DNA of 64,000 nt from Achromobacter kerstersii (GTDB lineage: Bacteria > Pseudomonadota > Gammaproteobacteria > Burkholderiales > Burkholderiaceae_B), in contig NZ_CADIJQ010000003.1 of assembly GCF_902859595.1 (NCBI RefSeq), forward strand, positions 1 to 64,000. The letters are read 5' to 3'. The notes below the pieces were generated by a model. It worked only from the letters and a program-made list of their open reading frames with translations. It ran no database searches and was not told where the DNA came from. How positions within the stretch are numbered: the stretch's first letter is position 1; every line of letters begins with the position of its first letter. Made by a program: the position numbers and the translations under genes. Below are positions 58,580 through 64,000 of this stretch, piece by piece.

Positions 58580-59611
58580 ATGGTTCGAATCTTCTTCCTG
58601 ACGGCGGCGCTGTCCTGCCTGGGGGCCTGCACAAACGGGCCGTTCAATGGCGGCGTCAATCCTTCCTGGTCAACCTCCGCGCCGGTTGCGCGGGCCTTCC
58701 GTTTTGACTGGCGCCTGTCGGGTGACCCTGCGGTCGCGCCGTTGCAGGTGTTCGACGACGGCAAGGATGTCTGGCTGCAATTCCCGCCCGGCCAGGCTTT
58801 GCCAGCGATTTTCGGTGTACGTGGAAATGGCGAGCACGCGTTGCCGTATGTGCGGCGCGAACCCTACGTTGTCGTGTCGGGCGACTGGCATGCGCTGCGG
58901 TTTCGCGGGGGGCGGCTGGCGGCGCGCGCCGAGCGCGATGCCGACAACGACATCGCTGCGCAAGCGCCGGTGGATGCGGAGCCCGTGGTGCTTGAATCCG
59001 CGACGCCGCGCCAAGGCGTGAATGACCAAGGCGTGAATGACCAAGGCGTGAAGGACCAAGGCGTGAAGGACCAAGGCGTGAAGGACCAAGGCGTGAATAA
59101 CCAAGGCGTCAATGAGCTGGCGTCCAACGGGCCGTTGCGCCGAAGTGTTCAGGCGGGCTCTCGTTCCGAGGCGCCGATAGCGCAGGCGCCGCTCGGCGCT
59201 ACCGAATCAACCCTTCTCCCCGCCCCGCAAGCGACGTTGCCGGTTGCGGCCGCCCCGCAAGCGACGCTGGCCGTTGCGGCCGCTCCGCAAGCGACGCCGG
59301 CCGTTGCGGCCGCTCCGCGATATCGTGCCGCGCCGCCAGACACCACGTTGCGCGGCGTGCTGGCGCGCTGGGCGGACAGTTCAGGTTGGACGTTCGCGCC
59401 GCAACACTGGGCGGTCGACGTTGATATTCCCTTGTCCGCATCGGCGGACTTTGCGGGCGACTTCAAATCCGCCGTCCGTGAATTGCTGGGCGCCACCGAG
59501 CTGGCCGACCGGCCATTGCAGCCGTGTTTTTACGGCAATCAGGTGTTGCGAGTGGTGCCCTTGGCGCAGTCCTGCACACGGGCCGCCACGCCCGCAGGAG
59601 GGGGAGCATGA
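58580..59611 (+). CDS. pilL: Type IVb pilus lipoprotein with TcpQ/PilL C-terminal domain
   Basis: This 343-residue lipoprotein (lipobox LGAC, Cys17) has three parts. The N-terminal part (about 40-110) includes FDWRLSGDPAVAPLQVFDDG, like the beta-rich N-domains of outer-membrane secretion proteins. The middle is low-complexity, with seven GVNDQ-like pentapeptides (about 146-179) and three PQATLAVAAA-like decapeptides (about 215-245). The C-terminal TcpQ-like domain (about 255-340) contains TLRGVLARWADSSGWTF. It is the first gene of the type IVb pilus locus and overlaps pilN. Related TcpQ/PilL proteins help the secretin assemble. Confidence 0.72.
   Translation: MVRIFFLTAALSCLGACTNGPFNGGVNPSWSTSAPVARAFRFDWRLSGDPAVAPLQVFDDGKDVWLQFPPGQALPAIFGVRGNGEHALPYVRREPYVVVSGDWHALRFRGGRLAARAERDADNDIAAQAPVDAEPVVLESATPRQGVNDQGVNDQGVKDQGVKDQGVKDQGVNNQGVNELASNGPLRRSVQAGSRSEAPIAQAPLGATESTLLPAPQATLPVAAAPQATLAVAAAPQATPAVAAAPRYRAAPPDTTLRGVLARWADSSGWTFAPQHWAVDVDIPLSASADFAGDFKSAVRELLGATELADRPLQPCFYGNQVLRVVPLAQSCTRAATPAGGGA
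59015..59119. repeat. 15-bp tandem repeats encoding GVNDQ/GVKDQ
   Basis: Six full 15-bp units (GGCGTGAATGACCAA type) and a partial seventh encode GVNDQ, GVNDQ, GVKDQ, GVKDQ, GVKDQ, GVNNQ and GVNE. Units are almost identical, as expected for a slippage-prone tract that would vary in length in frame. Confidence 0.95.
59221..59320. repeat. 30-bp repeats encoding APQATLAVAA-type units
   Basis: Three 30-bp units (CGCCCCGCAAGCGACG start) plus a partial fourth encode APQATLPVAA, APQATLAVAA and APQATPAVAA. They form a Pro/Ala linker before the TcpQ-like domain. Confidence 0.9.
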
Positions 59612-61209
59612 TGATCCGTCGAGGGATGCGCATCGTCGCGTGCGGGGTGGTGAGCGGCATGCTGGGCGCTTGCGTGGCGTCGCAGCAGGCGGCTGAACTT
59701 GGCCGTAACGCGAGCCACCGCCACGCCACGCTTGCGGACCAGCATCAGGCATTTGCCAATGGGCTGACTGACCGCCAGGCACGGATCGCCGCGCAAGAAG
59801 TGGCCGCGCCTTGGCTGGCCGGCAAACCGCAGCCGTTGGCTCGCGACGTCACCTTGCCGCCGGCATTGCGTGAAAACGTGCCGACCACGTTGATGCTTGC
59901 TGAAGAAACCGATCTTTCCGCCTTGGCGCAGCGGCTGGTTGCCGCTACCGGCATTCCGGTGCGGGTCAAGCCCGACGCCTTGCTTGCGCTTGAACATTTC
60001 CTGCCGCGCCTGGCGTCGAATGCCGGCTTATCCGTACCGGCGCCCGTCCGTCTGGAAGTCCGCGATGGTCCATTGCCGCTTGCAGACTTGCTGGATGCAT
60101 TGGCCGCCCGGTTCTCGGTGCATTGGCGCTATCAGCATCAAGCCATTGAGTTCTACCGCACGGAAACCCGGGTGTTCGACATGCGCGCGCTATCGCTCGC
60201 CAGTACGGTCGACATCCGGCTGGGCCGTTCGGGCAGCGACGACGGCGAAGGGTTCGAAAGCACGTCCAACACCACCTTGTCATCCCGGGAGCACAACGCG
60301 TTGGCGGTATTACGCGCCAACATCACGCCGTTCCTGACGCGCTCAGGTTTCGTCGCCGACGCAGTGGATGGCGCGACGGCGTTGGTGGTCACCGACACGC
60401 CTGAAGCGCTGGACCGCGTGGCGCACTATCTCGACCGCGAGAACAAGGCGTTGACGCGCCGCGTGCGGCTGGTGTTTGAAGAGATCACTGTCATCGCCAA
60501 GCAATCGGCGTCAGGAGGCTTGGACTGGAACGCGCTCTACGCCGCAGCAGGCGCGTCGGCGCGCTTCGCGATGGCAGCCGTATCGGGTGTGGGCGCGGCT
60601 GAGTTGGCGGGCGGCGTCGGCAGCGGGCCGTTCCAAGGTTCGCAGGCGGTGGTGTCGGCGCTAAGCACCATGGGCGCCATCGTCCGGCACAGCAAAGTCC
60701 CCGTGCTGACCTTGAACCGCCGGCCCGTCACGCATGCCATCCGCACCACCTTTTCCTATATCGACCGTGTTCAGAGCACATCCGTGCCAGGCGCAACGAC
60801 GGCGGGCGCCAATGGGTCGCTGCCCGCGGTCTCCATCAGCCAGAAGGAAGAAACCGTCGGCTCGTTTTTGACGTTGCTGCCCGATATCCAGGAAGACGGT
60901 CAGATCCTGCTGTCCGTCGCCTATGACAACGCGGTGGCGCATCCGCTGAAGACGATCACGTTCGGAGAACGCGGCAATCAGGTGCAAGTCCAGCAGATCA
61001 CGATTGACGGCAACGGCACGGTGCAACAGATCGAGCTGCGGCCCGGTCAGCCCGTCATCTTGTCGGGCTTCGACCGCCGGCAAGACCAGCACGATCGCCA
61101 ACGGCTTGCGCCTGGCATGCCCCTGATCACCGGCGGGCAAGACAGTGCGGCTCAGGAGCGCGAGACCACGCTGATGCTGGTTACGGCGCAGGTCGAAGAA
61201 GGGTACTAA
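59608..61209 (+). CDS. pilN: PilN-type secretin lipoprotein of the type IVb pilus
   Basis: This 533-residue outer-membrane secretin has lipobox MLGAC (Cys22), a region with N-domains, and a C-terminal secretin domain (about 370-500, VPVLTLNRRPVTHAIRTTFSY and EETVGSFLTLLPDIQEDGQILLSVAYDNAV-type segment). ATGATG at 59608 overlaps the pilL stop (ATGA). It is like R64 PilN/BfpB secretins, which form the pilus exit pore. The separate small PilM gene of R64 is absent between pilL and pilN. Confidence 0.85.
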   Translation: MMIRRGMRIVACGVVSGMLGACVASQQAAELGRNASHRHATLADQHQAFANGLTDRQARIAAQEVAAPWLAGKPQPLARDVTLPPALRENVPTTLMLAEETDLSALAQRLVAATGIPVRVKPDALLALEHFLPRLASNAGLSVPAPVRLEVRDGPLPLADLLDALAARFSVHWRYQHQAIEFYRTETRVFDMRALSLASTVDIRLGRSGSDDGEGFESTSNTTLSSREHNALAVLRANITPFLTRSGFVADAVDGATALVVTDTPEALDRVAHYLDRENKALTRRVRLVFEEITVIAKQSASGGLDWNALYAAAGASARFAMAAVSGVGAAELAGGVGSGPFQGSQAVVSALSTMGAIVRHSKVPVLTLNRRPVTHAIRTTFSYIDRVQSTSVPGATTAGANGSLPAVSISQKEETVGSFLTLLPDIQEDGQILLSVAYDNAVAHPLKTITFGERGNQVQVQQITIDGNGTVQQIELRPGQPVILSGFDRRQDQHDRQRLAPGMPLITGGQDSAAQERETTLMLVTAQVEEGY

Positions 61210-61218
61210 GGACACGAT

Positions 61219-62562
61219 ATGAACCGAGCTCCCTATTTTCTGATGCATGAATGTCCGGGCAGCGCACGCTACCTGGCGTTTGGCCTGCGCTGGCTCGCGC
61301 TGATTGGTTCCGATGTGCCGGGCTTGGCGCGCACGCGTGGCCGGCGGCTGCGGGCCACGCACTTCGTGGTTGGTGGCTCGCCCGCCACCATGGCGGGCTA
61401 TGGCAGAACGCACTCGGCGTGGCGCCGGGGCTGGCGCGCGGGGCGGTCCCGCCGCGGTGGTGTGCCGCACATCCAGGCGGCCGCTCAGCTATACGCGCTG
61501 TTGTACCCCAGCGGCGGCCATTGCCTGATCCCGTTGCCTGACGGCCGCTATTGGCTGGCGGCAGCGCAAGACGGCATGGCGCTGTCGCAGGCGGATCGCT
61601 TGTTTGACTCGCACGATGAGGCGCTGCACGCGCACAGGCGCTTGGCCGATGACCGGCCCGGATTGCTGGCCCACGACGCTGGCACGGTATGGGCGGCGCT
61701 GTTGCAAGCGGTGGAGCCAGGCGCGCAGTTGACGCCATTGCTTACCCGCTGGGCCGCATTGCCGCTGGTGCCGCGAGTTTTCCTGGCGTGCGTGGGGCTG
61801 TCCGCGGTGGCGCCGCCGGTATGGAACCTGTTGTCGGCACGCTTCACTGTTCGCGAGCCCGCGGTGGCTTCGCCATCTGCCGATTCGGCGGCTGCGCTGA
61901 CGCCATCTCGGCCGTTGCTTGAAGGCATGGCGGCGCATGCCCGCACTGAAATGTCGAACCTGTTGCGCAGTGTGGGCAGGCTTCCCGTTCACGTGCAAGG
62001 TTGGGCGTTGCGCCGCGCACAGTGTGATGCGGGTGCAATAGGCTGGGATTGCGCCGCGGTTTACGCGCGCGCCTCGCCGCAGGCCACGAATCTCCAGCTG
62101 CACCATCGGTTACCCGTTGGCTGGCGGGTGTCCTTCAAACCGCTTGAAGAAGCGACGTTGCGCTGGCACATCACGTCGGCGCTGGTGCCGTTGGCGTCCA
62201 TGACGCTACCCAGCGCGCTGCGCGTCGATACCGAACTGGCCGGGGCGCTGCAACAGTTGCAGCCTGCATTCACCGCTGTGGCGCTGGCGCCAGCCGTTGC
62301 CTTGTCGTCACCGTTGCCGTCGCCGTCCTCCCCCTCGTCAGCGGACGGGTCGGTGGAGGCTGCGCAAACCCTCCAACCCTTGGTCCGGCGTCGCGCATTG
62401 CGCATGCACGGCCCGTTGCGTTCATTCGCGCTATTGCCCGGCCCGTTTGAAACGGTGCGCTGGTCTCGTTTGGCCTTGAACGTGCAGCCCCTTCAGCGGC
62501 CCACTCTGGCTGCCAGCACGCTGGTCGCCGAATTGCACGGAGATCTCTATGAGCAGGATTAG
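61219..62562 (+). CDS. pilO: PilO-type pilus accessory protein
   Basis: This 447-residue inner-membrane protein has a soluble N-domain and one transmembrane helix (about 195-215, RVFLACVGLSAVAPPVWNLL). A periplasmic part follows with a Ser/Pro-rich linker (SSPLPSPSSPSSADGS). Position between the secretin and PilP and overall layout match PilO of R64-like pili. The gene overlaps pilP by 14 bases. Sequence similarity is low, so the call leans on gene order. Confidence 0.68.
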   Translation: MNRAPYFLMHECPGSARYLAFGLRWLALIGSDVPGLARTRGRRLRATHFVVGGSPATMAGYGRTHSAWRRGWRAGRSRRGGVPHIQAAAQLYALLYPSGGHCLIPLPDGRYWLAAAQDGMALSQADRLFDSHDEALHAHRRLADDRPGLLAHDAGTVWAALLQAVEPGAQLTPLLTRWAALPLVPRVFLACVGLSAVAPPVWNLLSARFTVREPAVASPSADSAAALTPSRPLLEGMAAHARTEMSNLLRSVGRLPVHVQGWALRRAQCDAGAIGWDCAAVYARASPQATNLQLHHRLPVGWRVSFKPLEEATLRWHITSALVPLASMTLPSALRVDTELAGALQQLQPAFTAVALAPAVALSSPLPSPSSPSSADGSVEAAQTLQPLVRRRALRMHGPLRSFALLPGPFETVRWSRLALNVQPLQRPTLAASTLVAELHGDLYEQD

Positions 62563-63028
62563 GCTTGCCGCCCGGCGCGTTGCGCAATCTTTAATTGTGG
62601 CGTTCTCGCTGGCCATCGGTGCGCAGGCTCAGGCGTTGTCGCCGCACGTTGATGAGGCTCAGGGGTGGCCGGATGTTGAGACGGTGCAGACCCTGTTGCG
62701 CGCCGATGCGGCGGCGGCCTTGGCCGATTGCCGGACGCCGGGGATCTGCCAGCCGGGGGCCGCACCTGCGGACCAGGCGGCTTCTTCCGGACCGAAACAG
62801 GACGACATCCGCGTGGCCGCGATCTTCGGGTCCACTCGGCGGCTCACTGTCGATGTCGTCGTCAATGGTGCGTTGCTGCGCTATCGGGCGGGCCATGGTG
62901 CGCCTATCGCCGGGGCGGTCTCGGCGAATGGCTATCAACTGTTGGCAGTCGTTGGGGCTTGCGTGCACTTGCGCCGCAACGAACACGATCACATGGCCTG
63001 CGTGCCGGTCGGGAGGGCACTGCCATGA
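62549..63028 (+). CDS. pilP: PilP-type pilus assembly protein
   Basis: This 159-residue exported protein has a signal peptide (AQSLIVAFSLAIGAQAQALS) and a small beta-rich domain with VAAIFGSTRRLTVDVVVNG. This fits PilP of type IVb loci, which acts in the periplasm with PilO. It overlaps the ATPase gene by four bases (ATGA). Confidence 0.68.
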   Translation: MSRIRLAARRVAQSLIVAFSLAIGAQAQALSPHVDEAQGWPDVETVQTLLRADAAAALADCRTPGICQPGAAPADQAASSGPKQDDIRVAAIFGSTRRLTVDVVVNGALLRYRAGHGAPIAGAVSANGYQLLAVVGACVHLRRNEHDHMACVPVGRALP

Positions 63029-64000
63029 CGCTGCCTTTAACGCCGTTAGCAATGCTGCCTTTAACGCCATCACCGTCTTCAACACGATTCAAACCGAGCG
63101 ACCCCCAATCGCTGCATACCGCCGACGACATCGCTCGGCTCGCGCCCGCTTTCGTCCGCGCATTGGGCGACGAATTCGATCTTGCCTCATTGGCGGGCCG
63201 GTTGTGTCCGGTGCTGCTGGACAGCGGCCATGCCGCTCTGTTCGCGGTCGACGAATACGCGCTGGGCGATACCGTCGACGAACTTGAACGCATGGTGCGC
63301 GCGGCCGGATACCGCTTGGCCAAGCCGTCACGCTACATCCTGCCTGCGCCGTTGCTGCTGATGATTGCGCGCGGGCAATTGACGGCGGCGGGCTTGGGGC
63401 GTCGGGGCAAAGGATCACCGGCTGAACGAACGTCCGCCCTGGCTGCCTTGTTTCAAGACGTCGTCCGTTGGGGCGTGACGCAGGGCGCCAGCGATGTCCA
63501 TATCAACGTCAATCAGCGGCAGGCTTTCTGCGACATCCGCTACACCATCAATGGCGAGTATGTCGGCACGGAACGTTTTGCCGGGCTTTCGAACACGACA
63601 TTGCTGGAGGTGCTGGCGGTGGCCTGGATGGAGGTGCGCGGGGGCAACGGCGCGGTGTTCGACCCGGCGCTTGAGCAGCAAGGGCGTATCGCGCTTGAGG
63701 TCGACGGCATCCCGATTGTGTTGCGCTGGGCATCGCTGGCAACCGATGTGGGGCCGTCGGTCTGCCTGCGGATTCTGCGCTTGGACGCCACGGCTGGCGG
63801 CGATCTTCACGCACTGGGTTATCTGCCCACGCAAATCGAGACGCTGCTGCGCGCCCGCGACCGCGAAGGCGGCGCCATCGTGCTTGCCGGCGTGGTCGGC
63901 TCCGGCAAATCCACGACCATCGCGACGTTGATGCGGGGCATCGAATCGACGCGCAAGGTCATCACATTGGAAGACCCGGTTGAATACGTTATCCCCAACG
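63025..64000 (+). CDS. pilQ: Type IVb pilus assembly ATPase PilQ, cut by window end
   Basis: This cytoplasmic GspE/VirB11-like ATPase powers pilus assembly. At least 325 residues are in the window. Visible are the N-terminal region, the ASDVHINV motif (about 156-163), Walker A GVVGSGKST (about 289-297) and the Asp-box TLEDPVEY (about 314-321). Walker B and the C-terminus lie beyond the edge. The start at 63025 overlaps pilP; the N-terminus contains a duplicated CTGCCTTTAACGCC (LPLTP twice), so the true start could also be the ATG at 63052. Confidence 0.85.
   Translation, partial: MTLPLTPLAMLPLTPSPSSTRFKPSDPQSLHTADDIARLAPAFVRALGDEFDLASLAGRLCPVLLDSGHAALFAVDEYALGDTVDELERMVRAAGYRLAKPSRYILPAPLLLMIARGQLTAAGLGRRGKGSPAERTSALAALFQDVVRWGVTQGASDVHINVNQRQAFCDIRYTINGEYVGTERFAGLSNTTLLEVLAVAWMEVRGGNGAVFDPALEQQGRIALEVDGIPIVLRWASLATDVGPSVCLRILRLDATAGGDLHALGYLPTQIETLLRARDREGGAIVLAGVVGSGKSTTIATLMRGIESTRKVITLEDPVEYVIPN

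Noticed and set aside
59015-59119. Possible CRISPR-like or transposon end repeats
   Set aside because: Simple 15-bp direct repeats within a reading frame, with no spacers or inverted ends.

Overview
The window is about 64 kb of GC-rich betaproteobacterial chromosome. It most resembles Achromobacter or a close Alcaligenaceae/Bordetella relative. The reasons are a housekeeping block of the Burkholderiales type (yebC-purD-hemF-nadD-rsfS-rlmH-maf), an aromatic amine dehydrogenase cluster like that known from Alcaligenes faecalis, ectoine genes, and protein sequences that read as Bordetella/Achromobacter. The genus is an inference and was not tested by search.

Layout. The left edge (1-351) is the tail of an rRNA operon: spacer, 5S rRNA and two terminators. 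406-5510 is a complete C4-dicarboxylate uptake module: the sensor/regulator pair dctBD is divergent from the transporter gene dctA. Between them lie a consensus sigma-54 -24/-12 promoter and two tandem DctD-like palindromes. 5528-10812 is a minus-strand housekeeping run (maf, rlmH, rsfS, nadD, hemF, purD, yebC). 10973-14731 carries a HerA-like ATPase, a tartrate/D-malate dehydrogenase and a WaaZ-like LPS core gene. 14750-19633 is a MarR-controlled EmrAB-NodT tripartite efflux system with two matching operators. Two EamA transporters and a quinone oxidoreductase follow.

22831-30033 is an aromatic amine catabolic island: phenylacetaldehyde-type dehydrogenase, outer-membrane beta-barrel, TTQ-dependent aromatic amine dehydrogenase (aauBEDA), a c-type cytochrome and a FeaR-like AraC activator. 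Together they would oxidise amines such as phenylethylamine or tyramine in the periplasm, pass electrons to the respiratory chain, and oxidise the resulting aldehyde in the cytoplasm.

30104-45842 is mostly core: queH, glnE, yhdP, rho, trxA, parE, a small membrane protein, parC and a DUF418 protein. 45851-48185 is an aminotransferase/RpiR pair. 48380-52511 is an osmoprotection operon ectR-ectA-ectB-ectC-ectD, ending in four tandem terminator-like hairpins. 52619-58445 contains a MOSC protein, a guanidinium exporter gene preceded by a two-hairpin guanidine-II (mini-ykkC) riboswitch, panD, a ferredoxin-reductase-like protein, a DadA-type oxidase and an orphan solute-binding protein. From 58580 to the right edge runs a type IVb (R64 thin-pilus-like) pilus locus, pilL/tcpQ-N-O-P-Q, cut by the window end inside the ATPase gene.

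The clearest regulatory elements are the guanidine-II riboswitch, the sigma-54/DctD control region and the pair of MarR operators. A second theme is the number of short tandem repeats (12, 14, 15, 24, 30, 34 and 42 bp units), both inside exported-protein genes and between genes. I did not see a convincing wholly new system. The most unusual parts are the repeat-bearing cytochrome and pilus lipoprotein and the tandem hairpin array after ectD.
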